Positions 1 to 8,071 are shown, counted from the stretch's first letter. The stretch is DNA of 13,501 nucleotides from Francisellaceae bacterium (GCA_023266415.1 JAHFQG010000021.1:1-13501); one strand, 5' to 3'. Notes: generated by a model not told the origin, from the sequence alone. Program-made: numbers and translations.

Positions 1-347
1 TGCCACTGTAATAAAGCAGCTCTGACCTCTGGAATAACCGATAATACTGACGCTTGATGACCACATTGTTCAGTGCGAATGGCTTCACTGATATCTTTGT
101 CCCCCAACAGCACTCGAACCCTTGTTTCCCCTTCTTCAAAGTGCACAGGTAAGGTGGGTACAAGCGCCACCAAAGCAGGACCATCCTGTAAATTGAAGCC
201 TCGCTCGCTGGCGACATAGGCCAAAATGCGATAAATGGCCCCGCTGTCTAACAAGTGCCACCCTAAATATCGCGCCAACCGCTGACTCACAGTCCCTTTT
301 CCAGAGCCGCTGGGACCATCGATGGTAATAACCGGTACCCATGCCAT
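1..347 (-). CDS. cmk: Cytidylate kinase, partial (C-terminal part beyond the left edge)
   Basis: CMP/dCMP kinase, a cytoplasmic NMP kinase that transfers phosphate from ATP to CMP and dCMP in pyrimidine nucleotide supply. The ATG at 347-345 begins MAWVPVITIDGPSGSGKGT, with the P-loop GPSGSGKGT at residues 11-19 as in Cmk. Further on, a GDKDISEAIRTE stretch and then VIPEVRAALL match the family pattern 'DVT..IRTE...ASxVAAxPxVRxALL' in the CMP-binding region. About 115 codons are present, roughly half of the usual 220-230 residues, and the frame is open to the window edge. A ribosome site AGGGGA lies five bases before the start, inside the end of aroA, and only one base separates the aroA stop from this ATG, so translation is probably coupled. 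rpsA usually follows in gammaproteobacteria, outside the window. Confidence 0.96.
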   Translation of the reverse strand, partial: MAWVPVITIDGPSGSGKGTVSQRLARYLGWHLLDSGAIYRILAYVASERGFNLQDGPALVALVPTLPVHFEEGETRVRVLLGDKDISEAIRTEQCGHQASVLSVIPEVRAALLQW

Positions 348-348
348 A

Positions 349-1686
349 TCAGTCCCCTATTGAAAGCCCTAAGATACGCCCAATGCTCATAAAATCTGGA
401 AAAGAAGTGGAAATACTGTCACACCCAGTTACTGTAATAGGCTCTTCTGAGCGGGCTCCCAGACATAAAAATGCCATGGCAATACGGTGATCACCCTGAC
501 TGTCCACCTGCCCACCCGAAGGCTTGCCCCCCCAAATACTGAGACCATCTTTTCGAGCCACACTGTGTATCCCCACTTGTTGTAACCCTTCGGTAAGGGT
601 TACAAGGCGATCACTCTCTTTCCATCTCAACTCTTCTGCCCCCTGTATATGTGTCACGCCATGTGCCATGGCCGCTGCGACACACAGAGCGGGAAATTCA
701 TCGATACAATCGGGCACCCACAAAGTAGGTACGGTGACTCCCGTCAATTCTACGCCCCTCACTTCCACGCTGCCAAGAGGCTCTGGCACTGTTTCGGTAA
801 GGATCCATTGAACGTTGGCTCCCATACGCTGCAGGACCCGCAAAAATCCAATGCGATGTGGATTTAACCCAACCGACTCGACCTTAAGTGTCATCCCTTT
901 CCATCCAGCAACCAACGCAATGAAAAAAGCGGCCGATGAAATATCACCGGGTATCACAAAATCATGGGCCTGGAAATGCCCTGGCTCAGGTTGATAATCG
1001 AGACATTGGAGTGAACGCTGCAAGGGGATCCCCCAATGCTGACATAAACGTTCGAGGTGATCCCGCGTATCAATACGGCCCATGAGTCGTATGGGTTGTC
1101 GGCTGGCCAATCCAGCCAATAACAGGGCGGTTTTAACCTGGGAACTGGCCACGGGTAAGTTAAAGGATAGAGGTTTTAGGGGGGCTGATAGCACGGTGAG
1201 AGGCGCTTTTCCCGCTGTATCTTCAATGCGAGCGCCCATGCAGCGGAGGGGCAACAGGAGCCGCTCCATGGGGCGCTTGTGTAAGGAAACATCTCCTATA
1301 AGGTGTGCAGAGCAACCAGCCCCAGCCAACAAACCGGTAAAGAGGCGCAACCCAGTGCCCGCATTGCCAAAATACAAAGAAGTGGGGGGGGATCGCAGCC
1401 GACCAGTGCCTTCTATCCAAACAGTGGTATTTTCTCGTTTAATGGATACGCCACAAGCCTTTAAAGCTTCTAGGGTATGTAAACAATCTTCACTTTTCAA
1501 AAAGCCGCTGAGACAAGAGGTGCCCTGAGAGAGACTGGCCAGTAGAAGCACACGATGGGAGATGGATTTATCGCCAGGGGGGGTAAACACACCCCCACAA
1601 TGCGTAATAGGATAGGAGACGCGGTTGATCTTAATACTCCCCTGTATCTCCTGGCTCTGCGAAAGAATCATCCCCTTCGGAATCAT
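349..1686 (-). CDS. aroA: 3-phosphoshikimate 1-carboxyvinyltransferase (EPSP synthase), class II-like
   Basis: Sixth step of the shikimate pathway: joins phosphoenolpyruvate to shikimate 3-phosphate. Visible family motifs in order are [79 protein letters not shown] (catalytic Asp), [15 protein letters not shown] and TSFPDF. FGNA, TRDH and TSFP are closer to class II enzymes such as Agrobacterium CP4 than to E. coli AroA. The glycine in NAGT is the common, not the CP4-type alanine, residue. The start is uncertain. ATG at 1686 has AAGAGGG five bases upstream and gives 445 residues; ATG 1671 gives 440. Either puts about 35-40 residues before the substrate-binding Lys, longer than the usual 20-28. 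The gene overlaps the last ~56 bases of gyrA, so it should be co-transcribed and translationally coupled with it. TGA stop one base before cmk. Confidence 0.95.
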   Translation of the reverse strand: MIPKGMILSQSQEIQGSIKINRVSYPITHCGGVFTPPGDKSISHRVLLLASLSQGTSCLSGFLKSEDCLHTLEALKACGVSIKRENTTVWIEGTGRLRSPPTSLYFGNAGTGLRLFTGLLAGAGCSAHLIGDVSLHKRPMERLLLPLRCMGARIEDTAGKAPLTVLSAPLKPLSFNLPVASSQVKTALLLAGLASRQPIRLMGRIDTRDHLERLCQHWGIPLQRSLQCLDYQPEPGHFQAHDFVIPGDISSAAFFIALVAGWKGMTLKVESVGLNPHRIGFLRVLQRMGANVQWILTETVPEPLGSVEVRGVELTGVTVPTLWVPDCIDEFPALCVAAAMAHGVTHIQGAEELRWKESDRLVTLTEGLQQVGIHSVARKDGLSIWGGKPSGGQVDSQGDHRIAMAFLCLGARSEEPITVTGCDSISTSFPDFMSIGRILGLSIGD

Positions 1687-4240
1687 CATCACCCTCTTCC
1701 ATGGCACCCAATTGCCATTCAGCGATGCGTTGTAGGCTGACCAGATGTTCGCCATTACTGAGGTTGATGAGGCGTACCCCTTGGGTATTACGTCCAACTA
1801 AAGAGATTTCTTCAACACGAGTTCGGACCAAGGTGCCTTTATCTGTGATAAGCATGACTTCATCTTTGGGGGATACCAGCACAGCACCAATGCTTTTGCC
1901 ATTGCGATCAGACGTTTGAATGGCAATAACCCCTTGACCTCCACGGCCTTTGATGGGAAATTCTTCTAATAGGGTACGTTTTCCGTAGCCATTTTCGGTG
2001 GCGGTCAGAATAGCACAAGCGGGATCGGCCACAATCAGAGAAATGACTCGTTGTGGCTCTGTCACGCGAATACCGCGTACCCCACGAGCAGTTCGGCCCA
2101 TAGCACGTATGGCATCTTCGTGGAAATGAATGGCTTTTCCCTCGTTGGTAAAGAGGAGGATATGGGATTGTCCGTTGGTAATAGAAGCGCCAACTAAGGT
2201 ATCGCCTTCATCCAAATCGAGGGCGATGATCCCAGAGGCACGAGGGCGTGACAAATCAGCGACCGCCACTTTTTTAACTACCCCTTGGGCGGTAGCCATA
2301 AAGACATAAGTGTCTTGGGCATAGGCGGTGAGGGGTAAAATAGCGCTGATGAGTTCATCTTTTTCAAGGGGGAGCAGATTAACGATGGGGCGCCCCTTAG
2401 AGGTACGAGAGCCGACGGGCAAGTGGTACACTTTGAGCCAATACACTTTTCCGCGGTTAGAAAAGCATAAAATGGTGTCGTGTGTGTTGGCGATGATCAT
2501 TTGAGTGACGAAGTCTTCATCTTTAACTTGGGTGGCTAACTTACCTCGCCCCCCCCGTCGTTGAGCTTGATACATTTTCAAAGGCTGGCCTTTCACATAG
2601 CCCTGCTGTGATAACGTGACGACCCGGTCTTCTTTGGGAATGAGATCTTCGCGGGTTAAATCTTGATGATTTCCCCGAATTTCAGTGCGTCTGGCATCGC
2701 CAAATTCAGCCTTAATATTTTCCAGCTCTTCGGCCACCACAGCCATGAGGCGTATATCGCTTTGTAGGATGGCAAGCAAATATTGGATGCGATCGAGCAC
2801 GAGGGCATATTCTTCAAGTATTTTGTCTTGCTCTAGGCCGGTTAAGCGGTGTAAACGGAGGTCTAAAATAGCCTGAGCTTGGGGATCTGACAGGTAATAT
2901 TGCCCCTTCACCACCCCCAAATGCACGGGTAGCCCTTCAGGTCGAGAGGCGTCTCGGCCAGCTCGGTCGAGCATGTTTTGGACTTGGCCGATGTGCCAAG
3001 CAGTGTTTTGGAGTCGCACTTTAGCTTCTGGGGGATTGGGGGAATTTTTAATGAGTTGGATGATGGGATCTAGGTTGGCTAAGGCAATACCCAACCCCTC
3101 GAGTATGTGGGCCCGTTCTTTGGCTTTGCGGAGTTCGAACACGGCACGACGATTAACCACCACTCGGCGGTGCTTGATGAATTCTTCGAGCATGTCTTTG
3201 AGGTTAAGCGTTCGAGGCTGACCATCTACCAAAGCCACCATATTGATGCTAACCACATTTTGCAGTTGAGTTTGATTATAGAGGTTATTGAGGAGTACCT
3301 CTGCATTTTCGCCTCGTCGAAGCTCAATCACCACTCGTAGGCCGTCTTTGTCGGATTCGTCTCGAAGCCCCGTAATGCCTTCTATTTTTTTCTCTTTCAC
3401 CAATTCTGCAATTTTTTCAATCAGGCGAGCTTTGTTCACTTGATAGGGAATTTCATGCACAATGATATGCAGTTTACCGGTTTTTTCATCTTCTTCGATG
3501 CTGGTTCGAGAGCGGATACACACACGCCCTCGGCCGGTGCGGTAGCCGTCTTGGATCCCCGCACGGCCCAAGATAATGCCTTGGGTGGGAAAATCGGGGC
3601 CTGGAATGTGGACCATAAGCTCTTCGATGGACAGCGATGGGTTTTGAATAAGAGCCAGGCAGCCGTTAATGACTTCGGTTAAGTTATGGGGGGGGATGTT
3701 GGTGGCCATCCCAACGGCGATCCCAGCGGAGCCATTGACCAGTAAATTGGGAATTTGGGTAGGAAATACGATGGGGACTTGCTCGGAGCCGTCGTAGTTG
3801 GGGACGAAGTCGACGGTTTCTTTGTCTAAATCGGCCAAGAGGGAATGGGTGATTTTAGCCATACGCACTTCGGTGTATCGCATGGCGGCGGCGGCATCGC
3901 CATCGATGGAGCCGAAGTTACCTTGGCCATCGATGAGAGTATAGCGCATGGTGAAAGTTTGGGCCAAGCGTACAATGGTGTCGTACACGGCGGATTCGCC
4001 GTGCGGATGGTATTTACCGATGACGTCCCCCACCACGCGAGCTGATTTTTTGTGAGGTTTGTTGTATTCGTTGCCCAGTTCATGCATGGCGAACAAGACG
4101 CGTCGATGCACGGGTTTAAGGCCGTCGCGCACATCGGGCAAAGCGCGGCCAACGATCACGCTCATGGCGTAATCGAGGTAGGCCTGTTTCAGTTCTTCTT
4201 CAATTTTGACGGGTACAACTTCCTGGGCCACAGTACTCAT
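1631..4240 (-). CDS. gyrA: DNA gyrase subunit A
   Basis: Breaking-and-rejoining subunit of DNA gyrase (A2B2 with GyrB), which introduces negative supercoils using ATP. 869 residues, normal for the family, with numbering that matches E. coli through the active site. Tyr122 in MRYTEVR is the DNA-linking tyrosine. The quinolone-resistance region reads [10 protein letters not shown], so Ser83 and Asp87 are of the sensitive type while residue 82 is Glu instead of the E. coli Asp. The GyrA box QRRGGRG starts at residue 560 and opens the C-terminal DNA-wrapping domain. The protein ends in an acidic tail ([13 protein letters not shown]), as usual. Start ATG 4240 is preceded by AAGGA with six bases spacing. 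It heads the gyrA-aroA-cmk operon, transcribed divergently from ubiG. An eight-base C run lies in the codons of the GyrA box (2549-2556). Confidence 0.99.
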   Translation of the reverse strand: MSTVAQEVVPVKIEEELKQAYLDYAMSVIVGRALPDVRDGLKPVHRRVLFAMHELGNEYNKPHKKSARVVGDVIGKYHPHGESAVYDTIVRLAQTFTMRYTLIDGQGNFGSIDGDAAAAMRYTEVRMAKITHSLLADLDKETVDFVPNYDGSEQVPIVFPTQIPNLLVNGSAGIAVGMATNIPPHNLTEVINGCLALIQNPSLSIEELMVHIPGPDFPTQGIILGRAGIQDGYRTGRGRVCIRSRTSIEEDEKTGKLHIIVHEIPYQVNKARLIEKIAELVKEKKIEGITGLRDESDKDGLRVVIELRRGENAEVLLNNLYNQTQLQNVVSINMVALVDGQPRTLNLKDMLEEFIKHRRVVVNRRAVFELRKAKERAHILEGLGIALANLDPIIQLIKNSPNPPEAKVRLQNTAWHIGQVQNMLDRAGRDASRPEGLPVHLGVVKGQYYLSDPQAQAILDLRLHRLTGLEQDKILEEYALVLDRIQYLLAILQSDIRLMAVVAEELENIKAEFGDARRTEIRGNHQDLTREDLIPKEDRVVTLSQQGYVKGQPLKMYQAQRRGGRGKLATQVKDEDFVTQMIIANTHDTILCFSNRGKVYWLKVYHLPVGSRTSKGRPIVNLLPLEKDELISAILPLTAYAQDTYVFMATAQGVVKKVAVADLSRPRASGIIALDLDEGDTLVGASITNGQSHILLFTNEGKAIHFHEDAIRAMGRTARGVRGIRVTEPQRVISLIVADPACAILTATENGYGKRTLLEEFPIKGRGGQGVIAIQTSDRNGKSIGAVLVSPKDEVMLITDKGTLVRTRVEEISLVGRNTQGVRLINLSNGEHLVSLQRIAEWQLGAMEEGDDDSEGDDSFAEPGDTGEY

Positions 4241-4243
4241 CGA

Positions 4244-4273
4244 TTGTCCTTTTTATCCTTTATGAGGTATCAT
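4244..4273 (+). promoter_or_regulatory. Candidate ubiG promoter
   Basis: TTGTCC (4244-4249), 18 bases, TATCAT (4268-4273): 4 of 6 and 5 of 6 matches to the sigma-70 boxes. Transcription would begin near 4280, about 30 bases before the GTG proposed for ubiG and downstream of the alternative ATG at 4262. This favours the GTG start. Confidence 0.4.
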
Positions 4274-4280
4274 TTTACCA
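4272..4280 (-). promoter_or_regulatory. Candidate extended -10 promoter of gyrA
   Basis: On the minus strand the sequence reads TGG-TAAAAT, an extended -10 (TGn plus 5 of 6 TATAAT bases). It would start transcription near 4265 and give a 5' leader of about 25 bases before the gyrA ATG. The -35 match is poor (CTGAAT at 17 bases, 3 of 6), which is typical when an extended -10 is present. Overlaps the candidate ubiG -10. Confidence 0.45.
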
Positions 4281-4309
4281 CAGTCCGGTTGAAAATTCAG
4301 AGCACCTTT

Positions 4310-5014
4310 GTGATAAATACAACTAACTTTCATTCCTCTGAAATTCACCATTTTAATGCACAAGCAGCAGACTGGTGGGATCTTTCCGGCCCTTGCGAGC
4401 CGCTGCATCGCTTAAATCCTTTACGCAGTCAATTTATTCAGCAACATGCCCCCGTACACGGTTTACGTGTGTTGGATATAGGCTGTGGCGGCGGAATATT
4501 AGCTGAACAACTTTCAAAGTTTGGAGCCTCCGTGGTGGGCATCGACCTAGCACCCGATAGTATTCGCGTCGCAAAAGAGCATGCTGCGGCCGCATCCCTC
4601 ACCATTGAGTATCATTGTATCGCTTTAGAAGCATATGCTCAAAGTACATCTGCGCCGTTCGATGTTATCACTTGTATGGAATTGTTGGAACATGTCCCTC
4701 ACCCCGAATCCATTGTAAAACACATAGCCCAACTGCTTAACCCTACTGGGCATGTCTTTTTTTCCACCTTAAGCCGCACACCAAAGGCTTTTTTACACGC
4801 CATTGTGGGGGCAGAATATCTGTTAAAATTGCTGCCCAAAGGCACACATCAGTATGAAGCCTTTATACGCCCCAGCGAGCTGGCCAAAACGGCTCGCCAG
4901 TATGGTCTGATATGTCAGCACGTACAAGGCATTACGTATCGCCCTTGGCGCAAGCAGTATGCGCACACCCCAGATATCCGGGTCAACTATTTAATGCATT
5001 GTGAAGCATCATGA
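4310..5014 (+). CDS. ubiG: Ubiquinone biosynthesis O-methyltransferase
   Basis: SAM-dependent enzyme that performs both O-methylations of ubiquinone synthesis, at the inner face of the cytoplasmic membrane. It shows the UbiG signature ADWWDL near residue 20, PLHRLNPLR, SAM motif I VLDIGCGGG at 54-62 with the ribose-binding acidic residue in GIDL (Asp79), then CMELLEHVPHP, VFFSTLSRTPKAF, VGAEYLLKLLPKGTHQYEAFIRPSEL and the final VNYLMH. The start is inferred. GTG at 4310 gives 234 residues, the normal UbiG length, and lies downstream of the candidate promoter, with only a weak AGAG seven bases upstream. The in-frame ATG at 4262 would add 16 residues but has no ribosome site. The frame stays open further upstream only because it is antisense to gyrA. 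The stop overlaps the next start as ATGA. Confidence 0.96.
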   Translation: MINTTNFHSSEIHHFNAQAADWWDLSGPCEPLHRLNPLRSQFIQQHAPVHGLRVLDIGCGGGILAEQLSKFGASVVGIDLAPDSIRVAKEHAAAASLTIEYHCIALEAYAQSTSAPFDVITCMELLEHVPHPESIVKHIAQLLNPTGHVFFSTLSRTPKAFLHAIVGAEYLLKLLPKGTHQYEAFIRPSELAKTARQYGLICQHVQGITYRPWRKQYAHTPDIRVNYLMHCEAS

Positions 5015-5661
5015 TTAACACCCTACTGTTTGACCTAGACGGCACTTTCCTGGATACGGCCCCCGAATTTACCCATGTATTAAACCAAGTACGGCAAGAA
5101 TTTCAGTATGCCCCCCTAGCACTTCATCAAGTACGCCCTTGGGTGAGTTTTGGCTCTAAAACATTGATAACACAAACATTTGGACTGTTATCTGATCACC
5201 CCACTTTTGAGCCTTTGCGAGCTCGGTTTCTTGAGCTCTACCATGCACAATTGGGCACACATACCCTACCTTTTGAGGGCCTACATGCGCTTCTAGACTG
5301 GTGGGAGGGATTAGGCCGCCCCTGGGGTATTGTGACCAGCAAGCCTGCTTGGCTCACCCAGCCCTTATTAGAAAAATTGGGGTATTGGGCACGTGCGCAC
5401 GTGGTGGTGAGTGGGGATACCACGCCTAACGGGAAGCCACACCCTGATCCCTTATGGCATGCTTGCAAACAGCTCAAAGTCGCCCCAGAGCATGGCCTAT
5501 ATGTGGGAGATGCGGTCAAAGACATAGAAGCGGGTCAACGGGCGGGGATGAAAACCGCCGTTGCATTGTATGGGTATATTCCCCTCAATACCGACCCACA
5601 CACTTGGAAAGCCGATTATGCTTTGCAGTCCTTGTCAGATTTACGATCATGCCTGCCTTAA
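5011..5661 (+). CDS. mupP: N-acetylmuramic acid 6-phosphate phosphatase (HAD family)
   Basis: HAD-type phosphatase that dephosphorylates MurNAc-6-phosphate in the peptidoglycan recycling route that bypasses MurA/fosfomycin (with AmgK and MurU). All four HAD motifs are present: DLDGT (nucleophile Asp8, acid/base Asp10), Thr109 in GIVTSKP, Lys142 in GKPHPDP, and GDAVKD with Asp167 and Asp171. A cap domain inserted after motif I is the C1 type. The C-terminal part (YVGDAVKDIEAG, then ALYGYIPLNTDPHTWKADY) resembles Pseudomonas MupP, which also lies directly after ubiG. Annotation pipelines often call this protein phosphoglycolate phosphatase (gph); the ubiG neighbourhood favours MupP. 216 residues, full length. 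It starts within the ubiG stop (ATGA) and its last 13 bases overlap the next gene, so the three genes form one coupled unit. Confidence 0.85.
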   Translation: MINTLLFDLDGTFLDTAPEFTHVLNQVRQEFQYAPLALHQVRPWVSFGSKTLITQTFGLLSDHPTFEPLRARFLELYHAQLGTHTLPFEGLHALLDWWEGLGRPWGIVTSKPAWLTQPLLEKLGYWARAHVVVSGDTTPNGKPHPDPLWHACKQLKVAPEHGLYVGDAVKDIEAGQRAGMKTAVALYGYIPLNTDPHTWKADYALQSLSDLRSCLP

Positions 5662-6386
5662 AAGTCTTACAGGCGTTATGTCAGACTCTGGAAGCCATTC
5701 CCAGCACGTGTTCTGAAAAATCAGTGGCGGAAGCCAAGTTCACGTGGTGGCAAGCGGAGCTGAAACGGATGATGCGGGGAGAAGCTGGCCATCCTCTCAC
5801 CAAAGCGTTCATGCCCGTGATACACGCATTATCCATCCCCGAAAGTTTGTTTGAAAACAAACTATATGGCGTTTGGATGGATCTCCAATACCAAGGCTAT
5901 GAAACCGAAGCTGATTTTGCCATTTATCAACGATATGTCGCCGGTTCGATGGGTGCTTTACAAGCGTACTTACTGGGCTTTAACAATCCAGCCTCTTTGG
6001 TGTGGGCAGAAGCGGTCATGCAAAGTCTTTATCGTATAGAGTGGCTCCAAAATATGGGCAAACAGGTGCGTGAAGGGCGCATTTACGTACCCAAAACACG
6101 CTTAGCAGCGCATGGGGTGTCAGAAACTGAACTTCTTTCTTTAAAAACATCTCCTAATTTTGTTGCCTTATGTACTCAAATCGGAGAAGAGGCCTGTATA
6201 ACGCTCAATACGCTTTTATCCACACTCCCTCCAGAAGATTGGGCCACTTTTCGCCCATTTCGCATTCAAATCGCCCTATCTCTGGCCCTATTAAAGGTCC
6301 TAGAACGATATCATTTTCCTGTGTTAAGCCAAAAAGATACTCTGACTCCCCTCAAAAGAAGTTGGATAACTTTGAAAACTTTCTGA
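5649..6386 (+). CDS. Squalene/phytoene synthase-fold protein, NDUFAF6-like, without the catalytic Asp motifs
   Basis: 245 residues. The fold family is recognisable from VAEAKFTWWQAEL (residues 26-38), HPLTKAFMPVIHAL, YGVWMDLQYQGYET (73-86), YVAGSMGALQAYLLG, GRIYVPKTRLAAHGVS (143-158) and a final SQKDTLTPLKRSW. These blocks resemble human NDUFAF6, a complex I assembly factor of this fold, notably the SEK.. and HGVS.. stretches (recalled, not searched). Prenyl synthases need two DxxxD motifs. Here the first is replaced near residues 14-18 (LEAIP) and the second reads QNMGK at 134-138, so prenyl-diphosphate condensation is unlikely. The roughly 30 N-terminal residues found in true phytoene synthases are missing. 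The start ATG is inside mupP, without a clear ribosome site, implying coupling. What it does is unknown; a role in respiratory assembly is only a family-based guess. Confidence 0.75.
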   Translation: MPALKVLQALCQTLEAIPSTCSEKSVAEAKFTWWQAELKRMMRGEAGHPLTKAFMPVIHALSIPESLFENKLYGVWMDLQYQGYETEADFAIYQRYVAGSMGALQAYLLGFNNPASLVWAEAVMQSLYRIEWLQNMGKQVREGRIYVPKTRLAAHGVSETELLSLKTSPNFVALCTQIGEEACITLNTLLSTLPPEDWATFRPFRIQIALSLALLKVLERYHFPVLSQKDTLTPLKRSWITLKTF

Positions 6387-6402
6387 ATTCTTATGAAAAA
6401 GT

Positions 6403-6430
6403 TTTACTCCTGATACAAACGTTATACAAT
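6403..6430 (+). promoter_or_regulatory. Candidate promoter for the Pro/Ser-rich gene
   Basis: TTTACT (6403-6408), 16 bases, TACAAT (6425-6430): 4 of 6 and 5 of 6 matches. It lies in the 82-base gap after 6386, about 40 bases before the next start. It suggests that the downstream gene has its own promoter although it sits within a plus-strand gene series. Confidence 0.35.
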
Positions 6431-6468
6431 GAGCCCGTTTGTCGTTATACACTTAAATAGAGGTTTTT

Positions 6469-7320
6469 ATGAAAAAAGCTACCACTCTTGGAGTTACTAC
6501 GCTTGATGGGCTTGCTCGTCGAGCCGTCCTGATCACTTCACAACAAAATCAATCGTTTGAGCGCCCCCACACGGCAGACGGGCCAAAAGATGCACACACC
6601 AAACGAGTCACGTCTTCTATGACGCCATCTGAGCCTCTTTTTGATCAACAGCAACACCAACCGGCTCTCATATCATCTCCGAGAGTGCCAGCTTCTGCTT
6701 TACTCAGCAGAAGCACCCCTCCCCCTTCACCACGTACCCCTACCCTGTTCAACAGCCCTACCCCAAAAGACTCTCCGCGTCCGCCCAGCAGTCATAGCCT
6801 CCTTGTAAGAACCTCTACGCCGCTGCCCCCATCATTCCGTTTTACGGATGTTCCTCCTCGGCGTCATTATGGGGGGGGGCCTGTTCATACCGAAGAGACT
6901 CTCATACTCAGTGAGCTCCTAAATCTCATCCCAGATGACTTCAAAAATAAAATTTGCTACTCGAATCTTATAGCGTCGACTTTTTCAAAGGCACAAACAA
7001 CACGCTTACACCAATCAGTACCAATGCTTCACGCAGCTTTTAAAAGTGATGCGTTCTCTCCTGAAGAAAAGATCAGGTTTCTGAAAAGTCTCATGGGTGA
7101 AAATCCAGATATCCCCAAAAAGCAGCTTACTGCTGAAGAAATCAACGTGTTTTTTAACAAAACCTTAAGCACCATAGAGGTTTGGTTTCTGAACAATGGT
7201 GAGCAGAACCCAGCCTTCGTGCCCTCCCGATCTCCCATCTCCCCTCCTACCCTTTGTAAACCCGTCCCAACCGTTGTGTTAGGCAGCTCCCCAACTAGCG
7301 TACAGCTGGCCTTTAAGTAA
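6469..7320 (+). CDS. Unrecognised protein with Pro/Ser-rich N-terminal half
   Basis: 283 residues; no family recognised. ATG 6469 has AGAGG five bases upstream. Residues 1-30 are short and uncharged-to-basic without a convincing signal peptide. Residues 50-135 are rich in Pro, Ser and Thr (for example STPPPSPRTPTLF at 82-94) and should be disordered. Residues 139-245 look helical and folded (TEETLILSELLNLIPDDF, then FSPEEKIRFLKSLMG, then LTAEEINVFF). Residues 246-283 are again Pro/Ser-rich. A run of nine G (codons 135-137, Gly-Gly-Gly) sits at the border between the disordered and folded parts. The gene separates the mupP-linked gene from the YciK-like gene and has its own ribosome site and candidate promoter, so it looks like a later insertion. 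The architecture would fit a secreted effector or surface-exposed protein, but nothing in the sequence proves export. Confidence 0.75.
   Translation: MKKATTLGVTTLDGLARRAVLITSQQNQSFERPHTADGPKDAHTKRVTSSMTPSEPLFDQQQHQPALISSPRVPASALLSRSTPPPSPRTPTLFNSPTPKDSPRPPSSHSLLVRTSTPLPPSFRFTDVPPRRHYGGGPVHTEETLILSELLNLIPDDFKNKICYSNLIASTFSKAQTTRLHQSVPMLHAAFKSDAFSPEEKIRFLKSLMGENPDIPKKQLTAEEINVFFNKTLSTIEVWFLNNGEQNPAFVPSRSPISPPTLCKPVPTVVLGSSPTSVQLAFK
6871..6879 (+). repeat. Nine-base G homopolymer inside a coding region
   Basis: Nine consecutive G, in frame as three Gly codons (135-137) of the Pro/Ser-rich protein. It is the longest G or C run seen in the window; seven- and eight-base runs also occur in aroA, gyrA and the ankyrin gene. 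A one-base slip would truncate the folded half. Confidence 0.9.
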
Positions 7321-7327
7321 CCTGGAC

Positions 7328-8032
7328 GTGTCAAAAACTGTCTTTTGTTTGACCGGTGCCAGTTCTGGCATTGGTCGGGCAATTGCGCTTCGATTAGCCA
7401 AGACAGGAGCCACGGTTGTCTTAATGGGTCGATCTGAAGCAAAACTGCATCAGATTGCCCATCAAATAGAACAGCTGAAGTACCCGACACCCATCGTGGC
7501 CCCCTATAATTTTATTACTTTTACAGAAAATGATGCTGTTGAGTTGGCATTGTCTATTGGACACCAATTTGGCAAACTAAATGGTCTTATTCATTGTGCG
7601 GGATATTTGGGCTCTATCACACCTTTGGTGCATTATTCAACCACTCTATGGGAAGAAGTATTCCGTGTTTTTGTGCATGCACCATTCATGCTGACCAAAG
7701 CCGTGTTACCGTTACTGAAACACACAACAGAGCCTAAATGTATTATATTTACCCGCAACCTTCAAAGTGAGGGACAAGCCTATTGGGGTGCTTATGGCGC
7801 TGCTCAGGCGGCCATAGGCGCTTTAGTCCGTATTTTACGAGAAGAGCATACCGACTTTCCTATTTTTAGCATTGATCCCATAAAAGTGAAAACTGCCTTA
7901 CGCGCCAAAGCATATCCAGGAGAATCAGGACGTCAGTTATATACCCCAAGTGAGATAGCTGAGTTTTATTATCAACAAATACAAATCCCCCCCGTTGTGG
8001 AAGGTCTATCTTTTCATCCAATTTTCTTTTAG
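7328..8032 (+). CDS. YciK-like short-chain dehydrogenase/reductase with degraded active site
   Basis: 234-residue Rossmann-fold protein. The nucleotide-binding TGASSGIG (9-16) is intact, and the order TGATVVLMGRSEAKL, HCAGYLG (in place of NNAG), PFMLTKAVLPLL and YWGAYGAAQ follows E. coli YciK. The SDR catalytic tetrad Asn-Ser-Tyr-Lys is mostly gone: Phe115 stands at the Asn position (RVFVHA), Arg143/Asn144 at the Ser position (FTRNLQ), Tyr156 is kept, and Gln160 replaces Lys. The frame is clean throughout, so this is a maintained protein and not a pseudogene. The start is GTG 7328, eight bases after the preceding stop, with no good ribosome site; translation may depend on the upstream gene. 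In Pseudomonas a YciK-type SDR directly follows ubiG-mupP. Probably a nucleotide-binding pseudo-enzyme or an altered reductase; its substrate is unknown. Confidence 0.85.
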   Translation: MSKTVFCLTGASSGIGRAIALRLAKTGATVVLMGRSEAKLHQIAHQIEQLKYPTPIVAPYNFITFTENDAVELALSIGHQFGKLNGLIHCAGYLGSITPLVHYSTTLWEEVFRVFVHAPFMLTKAVLPLLKHTTEPKCIIFTRNLQSEGQAYWGAYGAAQAAIGALVRILREEHTDFPIFSIDPIKVKTALRAKAYPGESGRQLYTPSEIAEFYYQQIQIPPVVEGLSFHPIFF

Positions 8033-8047
8033 AATCCAAGTAGGCCT

Positions 8048-8053
8048 TATAAT
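8048..8053 (+). promoter_or_regulatory. Candidate -10 box of the methyltransferase gene
   Basis: A perfect TATAAT lies 18 bases before the ATG at 8072, just after the end of the SDR gene. No good -35 is visible at 16-18 bases (T-rich only). The leader would be very short, about 12 bases, but would still include the AGGA ribosome site at 8061-8064. Confidence 0.3.
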
Positions 8054-8071
8054 TTTGAAAAGGAAGTTCTT

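Noticed and set aside
389..420. AroA has Ser where E. coli EPSP synthase has the active-site Lys411
   Set aside because: Class II enzymes such as Agrobacterium CP4, which this protein resembles, also lack Lys here (Ala before TSFP, from memory), so it is probably a subclass feature and not a defect.
3974..4000. Possible fluoroquinolone resistance from Glu82 in GyrA
   Set aside because: Ser83 and Asp87, the main resistance positions, are of the sensitive type, and Asp to Glu at 82 is a conservative change.
4052..4309. Long N-terminal extension of the ubiG frame into gyrA
   Set aside because: It is antisense to conserved gyrA codons and would exceed the normal UbiG length by about 86 residues; the similarity to UbiG begins only after 4310.
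6443..6459. TACACTTAAA upstream of the Pro/Ser-rich gene resembles half of the shared palindrome
   Set aside because: Only one half matches, the spacing to the start is quite different, and there is no symmetric partner; likely chance in AT-rich DNA.
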